From Liolophura sinensis (taxonomy: Eukaryota > Mollusca > Polyplacophora > Chitonida > Chitonidae): 64,000 nucleotides of DNA. A program made the position numbers and the translations under genes. The stretch is taken from NCBI RefSeq assembly GCF_032854445.1, contig NC_088299.1, forward strand, positions 1,897,001 to 1,961,000, in the 5' to 3' direction. Below, in pieces: positions 11,251 to 24,100 of this stretch. Under the pieces are notes generated by a model. That model ran no database searches. It was not told where the DNA came from and saw only the letters and a program-made list of their open reading frames with translations. The stretch's first letter is position 1, and the number at the start of each line of letters is the position of its first letter.

Positions 11251-12504
11251 TTGTGTTGTATTCCTGCATATACCAGGAATCTGTGTTAGTCATTGAATAG
11301 TTTGTATTTAAAAACTACCTTGGCAAGCAAGTACAAATTTTATTTGTCAAAGTGAATGTGTGTCTTAATTAATGTTCACGTAACTTACACAGAGGTAGGT
11401 TATTGACTACTGACTCTATCATTTCCGGTGAAATAAAAACTGTCAGCAATACCTGGCATCACTGATTACCTACCAAGGAACAGTTAATCTCTAAACCTAA
11501 AACATGTTAGCTATAAATTGTGGCTAGTAATGAGTATTTACCCTCAGCCAGCATCCCCAACGTACCCGATGAAGGAAGATTGTTTAATTCCAATACTTCA
11601 ATTTCCATTTCCAATACTTCAATTTCCATTTCCTCCACCCATAAACCTGATTACCGTCACACAGCTGAAAAGAAATCAAGTTAGCCACAACAGTAGCCAA
11701 AGTGTCTTGCTTACAGTGCCATGGGAGCTGTCTGGTCTCCAGTTAAAGACAAAGTCGAGGATGTGACAGTACAAACAAGGCAAGACGTCGATGGTGTCCT
11801 ATTAAACAGCGCAGGAACAACCTTGCCTTACTCCCAAATAACTCGTAGCTCAACCATTGTTGCCTTTTGCTTTCACGTTAAACCTAATCGCATTCCATGA
11901 TAGATACTGCTTTTTTGGGCCAATTTTTCAATTCAGATTTGCATGACCCTTTTGTATATGACATACGGTCATAAGACTATAAGGCAACTATGGGGTACAG
12001 TTATGTGAAAAGGGCCCCAAAACTTTAATAGTTTGACTGTTTAGATTTAGGACCGCCCACAGTTAACATGCCTACAAATGGAAAAAATTATTGATATCGA
12101 TAAATAAATGATAAATTGATATTGGTAAATATTTATCAGTAGTGTCAATAATTCTTGTATTGTTGTGAACAGTGTGTGTGTTCATGTGACCATGTGATAA
12201 AGCCTGTTTGGGGATTTATTTGTTCACACTGTCAGTGGGGATGAGACAAACACTAGGATGAAAAAGAGGAGACTATACAGCACAACCATAATTTTATCTT
12301 TTTTAGCATTTCTGAATTAAATTCTGAACATTTTTCTGGTGCATTTTTGGTATAAATCAAGAGGAATTCCTCCAAAAGAGGACAAATCTCATGCCTGTAT
12401 CAGATATAAGCCAGTTGAGTTGAGTAATCCTGAGCGCTACATAGAGTCTGTGTTCGAGATATTTTATCTATTATCAGCTTTAACTCAACGGATGCATGAA
12501 ACAC

Positions 12505-12765
12505 TTGGATCTTATTTCTTAATACAGAGTTTAGGATGTGTCTTAACATATGCATGTACAAAAAAAAACAACTTCTCCTTCGTAGAGTGTAAAAATGCCT
12601 TTAAACTACAGTACTATTACGGTCACAACATCAGTCTGCTGTGTTCACGTTGACAATCATAGCTGTCAAAACATAACTCTTGGGGGGAAAGCATGAATGC
12701 CAGTGCATACCTGGTCCCACGATCCAAGTATGTTCATCGATGACATCATTTCTGAAGATGGGAAT
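12505..12765 (+). repeat. Dispersed repeat family F1, copy 2
   Basis: Aligns by eye with 605-885 and 37440-37735 (CAGTCTGCTGTGTTCACG, TAGCTGTCAAAACATAA, GATCCAAGTATGTTCATCG). The open frame across it (12339-12653) is not conserved in the other copies. Confidence 0.55.
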
Positions 12766-13266
12766 ACCTCTGTAGAAAATCAAGCAGGTTGCCACCAACT
12801 TTCAGGAATGCTCCCATTTTACATCATTTAATTCTCTGTCAGGTAGCTTGCTAACTTTTCCAGTGTAGCATTCTGCTCAAAAAAGATAATGGTAGTCCTA
12901 CATACGTGCAATACTCATGAATTTTTAAGTTGAATCATGTCGGTCAACTATCCGGCCACATGTGGCTAAGTGGTCTTAAGTGAACATTAGACTGAAAACA
13001 GCCACATAAGCATTGGTGATTGCTGTCACCAAAGCCCCACAGGCAGATGAGAGCCGGGAAAACGACTGATTAGCTGTCCAAAACTGGGCTTGAACACGCG
13101 CTTTGAGTGTCAGAGTGACTGATAAGCTATCACCTTTAACCCCTACACTATATAACCCACTTTATACCCTCCTCTCCTATATACTTGCATGTACCTACTA
13201 CTAGTTGTTAATTTGACCAAACCATTTTTTATTGTATACAAATCAGCATTTTCACTGGTGAAACGA

Positions 13267-13472
13267 TTTGATTGGTGTTTTATGCCGTATTAAAGAATAT
13301 TTCACTTGCACAACGACGGCCAGCATTATGGTGGGAGGAAACCCACGGCCATTAGCAGGTTGTTGCCAGACCTTTCCATGTATGGTCAGAGAGGAAGCCA
13401 GTATGAGCTGGACTCACAGCGACCACAATGGTGTGAGGCTCGTGGGTCATTACGCCGTGCTGGCCTCCACTG
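13267..13472 (-). repeat. SINE family A copy
   Basis: Tail-first on the plus strand (TTGGTGTTTTATGCCGTATT), then the SINE A body and part of the tRNA-like head (CACAGCGACCACAATGGTG). The 5' end is rearranged. Confidence 0.8.
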
Positions 13473-14127
13473 GCGTGAGTGGCAAGTGTGCATCTTTCTT
13501 AATGCAACTATCCAGACCACATAACCTGTGACAGTGATGTAATGTGACAAGACAAAAACTGAGCTTTCTGTTTTTATTTTGCATCCTTGTTTTGAAAACA
13601 TCTCAAAGAAACATGTATATAAAATAACATTAATAAGATGCTGATAAATCCAATTTTTCTTCTGTACAAATTGAAGACTGGACGGAAATTCACTGATGAA
13701 TATAATTTTCATAGGCTAGAATGAAAAAGAAAAAATATAAAGATGCTTACAAGTTACATGTCTGGCAAAGTCTTTACTTGCCTAAATAGTGTAAAACGGA
13801 ATTCGTGGAAGACAGAAATGGCTTAAAAAGTACTTGCCTGATTTTCTAGTAAAGACTTCCACCACAGTAGCCAAAAAATATCATCAGCCTCCAATGCCCA
13901 TTTATATTTCTTCAACCTTCAACATCTCGCCCAAAAAGCATCACTCCTTCCAGGCAAATAAGCCAATGCATTGTTTTAAAAGTCTGATCATCTAAAGATT
14001 TCAGAAGGCTTCTGGGTCAATGGTAGATTCAGGCATATTGAAGCACCTTAACTTATTATTAATGTAAAACATTTCTGAGGGCGTTTCTGCACTACCTCAG
14101 GATTTCTGCACATGTAAAATCTACATA

Positions 14128-14335
14128 CCCTAATTCCTCAACCATTTTGCATATGAAAGAGAAATGTTAACTGCATTTTATGTACATTTTTACTTTGATC
14201 TTCGGGACAAAGCTACATTGGTTGGATTGGCCAGTGTCAGGGCTTCAGAAAAAGTGAATTTTTATCAGTCAACAAAGATTAATGCATGTGAATATGCTTG
14301 AATAATCACCTCGCAAATAGGCGAAAATTGTCGGA
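14128..14335 (+). repeat. Dispersed repeat family F2 (MITE-like), copy
   Basis: Left end ATTCCTCAACCATTTTGCAT, middle CTACATTGGTTGGATTGGCC, right end near CGCAAATAGGCGAAAA. The same layout as the copies near 24768 and, inverted, 44968 and 47545. Confidence 0.6.
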
Positions 14336-15189
14336 AAATATATCAAAAAAGAGGCATAACCCTGTCATAACTGTAAAATTTTCGTTGTTGCTCAGTTACA
14401 TCATCCTTTGTTGTCCAGACGACGGGAGATGTTCAGCGAACATCAAATGTCAGACATGGCATTGTGTTGTAATTATGCTGTCTGTCGGGTGGGTACCTAA
14501 GGCCAGTGGCAGATTTCCCCTTATAATTCTCTTAATTTACAATTTTCGGAAAATATAGCCCCAGGAGATTTAGTTAGTTGTCACATAGAACTCATTTTAT
14601 GTATTTAGCTGAACCGACTCAAAAGTGCAGAATTTCCTTTGGCAGTACATTTCTTTAACATTGTGTAAATTCAAGTCAGAAAGCACATCTCAAGTGAAGA
14701 GCTCTTGATATAGTGTATGGGTGGGTAAATGACAACATACTATGATACGCCCTATGACGAGCCAGGGTATGCCTCTTCATCAAAAAAAAAAAAATGTTTT
14801 GGGACATTTAGACCGATTTAAATTGTTGTTTACTGGGCAGAATTAATCTTTTTTTCAATGTCAGAGGGTATAAAAATAAACTTGAAAATCATCTAATTTG
14901 TGGAAAATTTGACTATCCTGGCAATTTTTGCTTTTGAAAACATATTTGCATGATCAGAAAGTGATGAAAAATAGGAAATTGATGAAAAACCCTTATGTTC
15001 ACATGAAATAAAATTGTAGATTTTCATTTTTACTTCTCATCAACTCTAGGTTTTTAGAGTTGGCTCACCCGTAAAAAGTAAAAACAAAAGATAATTTTTG
15101 TCGCCTCGGTGTCCTCCCCATCCCCCCCCCCACACCATATACACAAAAAAAGGTCATGACTAAGTTATAAGAAGGTTCACTGGCTCTTC

Positions 15190-18100
15190 TTATTCTAAAT
15201 ATGAAGTTGGTGTCACATTATTGCTGGTAGAGAAACTGTTCATGGTTTTCTTGAGTTGATCGTAGCTCCAATGTAACTGCCGGACCTCATGCTGGTGACG
15301 ACTGCGAGTCTCCTCTAAGTCCTTCAGCAGATGGTCGTTGGTCTGTACCAGGGGACTTGTGACTTTCTTGTAACATAGAGGCCAATTCCTGAACGTGGCC
15401 TACCTGCTTCAGACGCATGCGTAACTTCTCCACTTCCTGTCGCAAGTCACCATTCTGCTTCTCCAGCTGGTCTGTGAATAGAGAAACTATGGAATTAGCA
15501 ATTAATTGGCTAATTTGTAGCGGGCTAAACTTTAGTAATAATTGTTTTATTTATTTATATGATTGGTGTTTTACGCCGTACTCAAGAATATTTCACTTAT
15601 ACGATCACAACCAGCGTTATGGTGGGAGGAAACTGGGCTCCGCCCGGGGAAAACTCACTACCATCCACAGGTTGCTAGACGAACTTCCCGCATACGGCCA
15701 GAGAGAAACCAGCATGAGCAGACTTGAATTCCCTGCGCCTGCATTGGTGAGTATTTCACTTCTTGAGCAGCTGCCAATATTATGGTGAGAGGAAACCCAC
15801 AACCAAGTCGGAGAGGAAGGCAGCATGAGATACCTTTAGCAATGAAGTACTTTTTCTTTGGTGCAATGGCTACTCGAGACCCGCGCCAGATTGACCGCTA
15901 CGGTACTGTGTTTGCCCACAAACATGACAAAGTGCCATCGCAAAGGCAGGATCGAACAATAGAATACACAGTTTAGACTTTAATTACTTTGGGCAGGAAA
16001 GGTTCCTTACTTTTTATTATTTTTATGTGAGGTCACAAATACTCAAAGTAACCTGTGAGTTTCCTCATTTTCCTTTAATCACTTTTTAAGGCATGAACAA
16101 AATACAGAAGACTTAAAACCACAGAAAAGCAATGGATATGTATCCTCTCTTCTCAAGGAAGGGGGTATTAACTAGGGTTATGAAACCATGCATGGCTATA
16201 TGCCTACCGATTTGTGACTGAGAAGTGTCACTGTTAAAGGCTACGGATTTCGTCTCGGTGATCTTGTTCTGAAGATGCTGGTTCTCCCTGATGTATTTCT
16301 GCAGCTGCGATCGTAATGTTTCCTAGACAACACAAAATATTACTATCCTCACTAGAGTTTTACACTAGAATTACAAAGGCAAAATTTAAGAGCAACAGAA
16401 TTCTCAGAATCAGGCAAAATGTGCAAATCAATGATGAGAAACATTTCAGGGCACTTATATTGTCCTGCCCAGTTAACACTTGCCACAGTGTTACACTTAA
16501 TGCCTAAGGGCCAGTGGTAGGTACATAAGCACTTGGTGAAGAAACACATACTTCCACCAAGGAATTTAACAAAACAGTAATGGCTATCAGTTTTCTGTCT
16601 ATTAAGACAACATGTGTCTATGTACCTAAGTGAAGATCCTCTTCAAATGAAGATATGTACATATAGTGTTAACATTATAAGGTTTCATATGGCCTTACTC
16701 AAAAATATTTCACTGATGCAACAGCAGCCAGCATTATGGTGGGAGGAATTGGGCAGAGCCCAGCCGAAACCCACGACCATCCTCAGGTTGCTAGCAGACC
16801 TTGCCACGTATGATTGGAGAAGAAGTCGCCATGAGCTGGACTTGAACTCAGAGCGAGGGCATTGGTGAGAGCTTCTTGACTTATTGTGGTGCACTAAGAC
16901 TCTATTAACCACCAGGCCAGCTTTCCTATCGCAACTGAAAAGGGCATAAAAAACGCCTTGCCTCTTGTACAGCTTCAGGCATGTAATGAACTTCATCCAT
17001 TTTTCAAAACGTCATTCAACAACCAAGCTGGCCAGCCAAAACTATATTCTGAAAATATAGTGTTGGTGAAACTTTGCTCTTTTGTGAAGCGTCTAACATG
17101 GACAAAATAATCACTGAATCTTAACTTGTCCTTCTACATGAAATTATAAGACAAAGGACTGGGTAACTGTGAAATGAATATCATTCATATGTACTGTATA
17201 TACTTTGGTATGGAGTGGTTTTACTGCTGTGCTACAATGACTACACTATACACGACTGAGGGCATTTATTCCATGACTGCAATTTTCAGCCACACTCCTG
17301 ACAACAAATGCATCACTCTTTATGCTCTCCAATCTCTATCACCACAGGCGTATTTTCTATGAAAACTTACTGAAAACTGAAAGAATGCCATGTTCAAATG
17401 GTCACAATCAGAAAGAAATAAAAAAAAAAAAAACAACTTTAGCTGTTTCAACCTTTCTTTCTACTGAGACTTGCTTCATATGCATAGCCTTTTATCTGAG
17501 GTTACTGCACATGCATGCATGAGGTGAAGTTTGTCTAGTGGTGGCAGTGATATAAAGAGAGCTCATGCTAAGGGGAGAATACTTGACTTCAGCAGAACTA
17601 CATTCTGTATACTCAGTGCACCTTGACCGGCCCGGATAGCACAGTTGGTAGAGCGTCCACTTCGGGACCGGTAGATCCAGGATCAATCCTTGATCGAGTC
17701 ACACCTAAGACTTTAAAAGAGGAAGTTGTAACTTCCTCGCTTGGTGTTCAGCATGAAGGGGATAGTGCAACGACTGGTTGACCCGTATCAGTATAAGGGC
17801 TCGGGCGGGGCGGCTTACTTGCCTTCGGCAAGTCGTCTCAGTGAAGCAGCACTAAATAAAAGAGCGGTGGAAATCCGTCCTGCAACAAGGAGGCACATTA
17901 CACGTACATGCACCCTAAGGATTCCTTCGTCGTCATATGACTGAAAAATTGTTGAGTACGACATTAAACCCCAAGCACGCACTCACTCAGTGCAGCTTTC
18001 ACCCAGTATAATTCACTTCAATAGAACTACATGTATATATATGTAGGTGACTACCACTACAATTTTCAGACACACTTTCACTAATTGTCCGTATAGTAAA

Positions 18101-21100
18101 ACCGGTGAGTTAGGGCAGAATACGTCTACATTATTGAAGAACAACACCTGTTGAATATTGTATTCTGAAGTTTCAGGTAGCTATACTATCCCCATTATTT
18201 ACAAGCCCAGCTACCATATTAATATCATTCTCAACTATATCAAAGACACAACAGATGCTGGCAGGTTGAATTTGAGTTCAGCACTCACCACATCCTGATA
18301 CGCCTGTTTCAGAGATGCCTTCAGATATGCTTCATTCAGACTATTTTCCTTCAGCAGTTCCGTGTTCTCTCCCATTTGCCTTCCGTCTTCTCCTGCCCTA
18401 GGGTTCTCACTGTTTTTGCCATGAGATAAACCAATTTCCAGCCTATCCAGCAACTCTATGGCCACACCTGCAACAACAACAGAACACTGAGAGCATCAAA
18501 ACATGGTAATGAGGTGGGAGGACAGGCAGATGGCTTACTGGAGATCGAGGCAGGTAGGCATGTAAAACTCAAGGAAAGCAATTTCTTTCAACATCATTCT
18601 ACAAGGTGACAAAAATTAAATCTGGTTTTGATCCACCTCATTCATCTAACATATAATGCCACGGAAAGAGTTTTCTGTGAATTTTGTTTAATTTCTTATC
18701 AGAAAAACTTAAGTGCTGTCTCTATGTTCACTAGCAGGAAAAAAAAAACACCATTTCAGTAATTTTTTACTCATCCGTAAGAAGAGCTGTTTAAACATTC
18801 AAGGTCGTGTATAGAGTACGAAAAACATCTTCAGATGTCAAGACCCCCATAACACCGGTACTACAGTCCATAAAACCCACTTTTGCAGCATTTTCCTTCA
18901 AACAAAACCTCTCTCTAATTTCCCGCCACCCCTTACAATGACAATAATTGCAAATAAAGCTTACTTTTAAACTTTGGGTTCTTGTGAAGTGATTTGTTTC
19001 CATTCCAGTATTTGTCAACAAGATCTAAAAATGCAATTAGAAAGTCTCTATGCTGGGGGCCTAGGCTATCAGGAAAGGTAACTCCAGTACTTTGCTTCCC
19101 ATCTGAACCACCTGGAGACTTTTGCTTTGGGCCATTGGACTGAAAATCAAAAAAAAAAAAACTATACAAAAAATCTTCACCGGTATAAAATATAATAACC
19201 TGTTACGTTTTATAAAGCATATGATTTTAAAATCCTCCACTTTCAGTAAATGCAGTCGGAATCATGTCCTCAAATGAAAAAATGAAAAGTGAAAATGACT
19301 ACACACAGGATTGCAAGAAAATTTAACTGTTCAGTGATGAAATAAATTTTACCAAATTTTAATAAAATTGAAACATTTAGACACTTTTTTCCCCACCAAT
19401 CAGACTGTTTCTCTAGTCATTCTGTATATTCACATTCACCATCGTCCTCATGTTTTCAAGAAGATTTTGCCGAGTGATCATAATAAGATTTACAATTCAG
19501 TACACAATTCACTGATGCAGACCACACCTGCAGTCCCTGGACCGGCTGCTTATCATCAGAGAATCTTAGTTTGCCTGCAGGAGAAGGAGGAGCCCCGGGG
19601 GGTGGTGTACTAGCAGCCTCCCATTGTGAATCACATGGAGGAGGGGGATTGCCACCCTCAAATCCCTCGGACTCAACAAAACCTGAAAGTACAAGTCAAG
19701 TGCTTAATGGCAAATAAAGGACATAAAATAGTATTGCTGGTACTGAAACGTACATTTTCCCAGTGCAATATAACCCTGCCTTTCAATTTATCTATATTCA
19801 TTAGATTGGAGTGTTACGCTCTACTCATGAATATGTCACATATACAACAACAGCCATCAATATGGTGAGAGGAAACCGGGTAGTGCATGGGGTAAACCCC
19901 CCAAATATCTGCAGGCTGCTGGGGGACCTTACCATATACAACTGGAGAGGAAGCCAGCATGAACTGGGTTTGAACTCCCAGAGGCACCTGGGACATTGTA
20001 GTGTGCTAGGATCCTAACCACTAGTCCCCCTACCTTTCGAACAAACACTGAAACATCTTCCTAAGATCGACAGAGCTCTCACCATCAAGCAAAATATGTA
20101 GCTTAGCCTTGGATGAAATTTTACTCACAGGTTTTAATACAAAAAGTTTGCACTTGGTTATGCATGAATGTGCATGAAGGTAAACTTTATAACTGATAAC
20201 TTACAGTTTTGATCTCCAAAAATCTGTCACTGTTTCTGTGTTCATGAACTTGAATTACTTCTAAAAACTGCAACCTTAGATTAGTTACATTACCTGGATG
20301 AGGTGTAAAAAAACCATGACTTTTGTATTTGGTGTAGGCTTCCATTTCATCTGTGTATTTCAGGTTAGGGTCGCTGAAGTAAACAGTAAATAAAAACCAT
20401 CTTCAATTACTATATTTATTTATTTATTTGAGTGGTGTCTTAAGCCATACTCAAGAATATTTCACTTATATGACAATGGCCAGCTTTATGGTGGGAGGAA
20501 ACCGGACAGAGCCCGGGAGAAAGCCACAACCATCCGCAGGTTGCTGTCAGACCTTCCCATGTATGGCCGGAGAGGAAGTCAGCATCAAATTACTATGAAG
20601 TGATACATTTTAAGTGATCCTGATTTATTCATCCACCTTTTAGGGTGACTTAAGAGTTTTTGTGTGAAGTCTGAATGATTTGTTAACAGAAAATACTTAA
20701 AGTGTTGGCATAAAAAATATCATTTTAAGGGATTGGTGAGCTTCTGAAAGCACATCAGGCCAAAACTTAGGTAAAATACAGTGACCATTCCTGCACAACA
20801 CAGCACACAATGTGTACACATTTCCTAAACAAATGTATCAATTATGTTAACAAATATCATGCTTGTTTAACTTCATACAGCAACCTGCGGATGGTCGTGG
20901 GTTTCCCCCGGGGTGCTCGGTTTCCACCCACCATAATGCTGGCCGCCGTCGTATAAGTGAAATATTCTTGAGTACGGCATAAAACACCAATCAAATAAAT
21001 AAATAAATAACTTCATGCATCAATGGTTGTTCACTTCATCGCGTTTTACCACTGACTGGTCCTCTAAATTCTACCAACAATGCTGCTGACACCAGTTTTT

Positions 21101-24100
21101 TTTTTTTTTTTAATTTGAAGTGATTTGCATTCAGCTGGAAGAGTTTTTTGTGTTGACACACCACCCTCCAATGGGCAATGATGCAGACAGATATCAGTGC
21201 TTCTCAAAAATGATGTTTAATAGGAATTCCTTCCCAATGACATCATTTTGCGTCATAAATGCAGTTCCCTTACAGCTCGGGTAATCCATAATCAACCTTG
21301 ATTTAGGAGAATGGAAAGGTATTCCCCTTGTTACACCGCATAACAACACTGATCTGAATCAAAGTGAACATCTCAAAAAACGTAAAAACAGAGCTATAAA
21401 GAGTAACATGATATTTGCGTCCTGAGCAGTAATTCTCTGGTGATATATAAATAAAATGTTTTACCACAAGATTTCCCTTACCACAATAATGGACCGGTAT
21501 AAAATTTCTGGCAACCCGTGACCTGCTTAGTGCCCCCACTTTAGGCTCTTCCCCACAACAGTTGTGTTGATAGCTATCACCGCTGACATCCCCACAATGG
21601 TTTAAAGCCATTTTTACACCTCATAAAGAAAGCTCAGTAGCCTTTTTGTACATTTATATATTAGGTCACTTCCTAAACTCAATATTAAGACATAAAAAGT
21701 GTTTCGTGTATCTTTTAATGTAATGGCCACAAAGTGGACTTACCCAACTTGCTGAGCGTCTGACTGAGGGGGTCTCATCAACGATGGTGAAATGGTTCCA
21801 TTAGTTGGTACTCTTGGAATGTTGGGATATTTAATGGCGGCACTCGTGGATTGTGTTGGCTCTGAGTACAAATGACCATTTGAAGCAGTATTTGGTTGAG
21901 CAGGTAAATTCCTTGTGTTCAGTGAGTCAGGGAGGTGCTTTAAGTCTGAAATGATCAAATGTCATCACGTGGTACTACGGCTCATGGTTAAAAGAAAAAG
22001 CTAGAATCAAAGACTGTGATCATCAATGCTCCTTTATTCTGTTTTTTTTTTCAAACATACAGCACATTATACGTGCATACTGAAACATATTCAGACTTCC
22101 TTAAAATGAATAAATGCATTTTTATTGAAATACAACACTATTATTACATAGTTTTTGTGCAAAGAATTTGGTGTCGAAACAATCATACAGTTAAACAAAT
22201 GAAAAGAATTCTATTTAATTTCGGCCAATTATTTCTTGGTAAATTCTGAATGCTGCCGAAATCATTATTGTTGAAAGATGTCATGGGTCATGTAGATCTG
22301 CTTACCGTCCAGAGAGTATTCTATCATGTCATCCTCCAGAGCTGCTGAACCTGTGATTTGCCGCGGTCTGCTGAGGTCACCATTAGTACGGGCAATCAAG
22401 TCCAGAACTTCCACATCATCATCATCCAGAGCTAGTTAATAAAAACCAAACTTCCACATCTTCATCATCCAGAACTAGATATCCAGAACTAGATACACAA
22501 AACCCAAACTTCCACATCATCATCCAGAACTAGATACATAAAAACCAAACTTCCACATCATCATCCAGAACTAGATACACAATAACCAAACTTCCACATC
22601 ATCATCCAGAACTAGATACATAAAAACCAAACTTCCACATCATCATCCAGAACCAGATACACAATAACCAAACTTCCACATAGTCATCCAAAACTAGATA
22701 CATAAAAACCAAACTTCCACATCATAATCATCCAGAACTAGATACACAATAACCAAACTTCCACATCGTCATCCAGAACTAGATACATAAAAAGCAAACT
22801 TCCACATCATCATCATCCAGAACTAGATACACAATAACCAAACTTTCACATCATCATCATCCAAAGATAGATACATAAAAACCAAACTTCCACATCATCA
22901 TCATCATCCAGAACTAGATACACAATAACCAAACATCCACAACATCATCATCCAGAGCTAGATACACAATAACCAAACTTCCACACCATCATCATCCAGA
23001 GCTAGATACACAATAACCAAACTTCCACACCACCATTGCAAACAACTAAGTTACTAGGAGTTGACAAACTGCCCACTGACAATGTTAAATAACCAATACC
23101 TATAAATACCGTGGTCGTGTGAATGATGATATTGCATTAAATTTTTTGGTCAAACAAACCAAAATTTAAGTCACATGTGTGATTAACTGATCGTTAACTT
23201 TGAGCCCTGATACACTGTAAGGAAACAATGAGAAGATTGCAATTATTTGCTTATGAAACTGCATATGAACTTAACGGCACACCTGTGGCGCGCTTGTTCT
23301 GAGCCTGTAAGTACTGCACACGTGGGTGGCTCTGCCTGTCTGCCACATCTGGGGTGGGTGGAGGGGTGGGAGCACTGAACTCTGCAGCTTGACTGGAGGT
23401 GAAGTGAATCAGCGCAGTCTGCCTCTCTCTGTCTCGCACGCCACGGTCGTCTGACAGGTATACAAAAGTATCAATGAACATTTTAGGGGGAAGGAAAGTT
23501 CCTGGGCCCGGTTGTTTGAAAGTGTACTAAAGGTTAAGCCAGGCTAAAATCTTAATACCAGTCATGGCCTCATACAAAATAATGTGATTTTAGTTCAGAC
23601 TACAGTTCATACGGGGCTTAATTTTTTAAACTAAGTTTACAGTTTTAAACAACTGGGACAAATACATGTATGTCTTCAACAAGAAATTTTCCACAAATAA
23701 AAAGCTTTTTAACTTTTTATTTTCATACCCTCAGATGCCCCTATGACCTTGGAAATAGATTAATTCTGCCCATAAAGCAACAATTAAAATTGGTGGGGCC
23801 TAAGTGCACAAGTTGTACTTTGGATTTCTCAACTTTTTACTGATTTATTTCAGGACTGTTCGCTGCATATGCCCAGTAGTGCAAGACATAAGAGGTTCTA
23901 CAAGTCTAGGTGTACAAGAATCCTGTCCACTTTAGTCAGACAGCAGCAGAAGTCAATGCAGCATTCAAATGTGTGAATAAGCATTGCCATAAACTTCTTC
24001 CTTAAGAAAGCTAAACATATGCTCAGTTCCTTCAGGTTGGATATCTGACATACGTCCGTAGACTGGGCACAGAGCTAGGATGAACTCACCTAGTTTCTGT

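Larger units (their letters stand above)
11251..15189. other. Intergenic region between the convergent NKIRAS-like and CEP72 genes
   Basis: No supportable gene. It contains a short direct repeat near 11585-11635, an F1 repeat copy (12505-12765), SINE A (13267-13472) and an F2 copy (14128-14335). The poly(A) site of CEP72 (minus strand) was not identified with confidence. Confidence 0.5.

Noticed and set aside
19368-20017. Plus-strand ORFs across 19368-20017
   Set aside because: They are antisense to CEP72 exon 9 and to a SINE A copy; the minus-strand reading is the conserved one.
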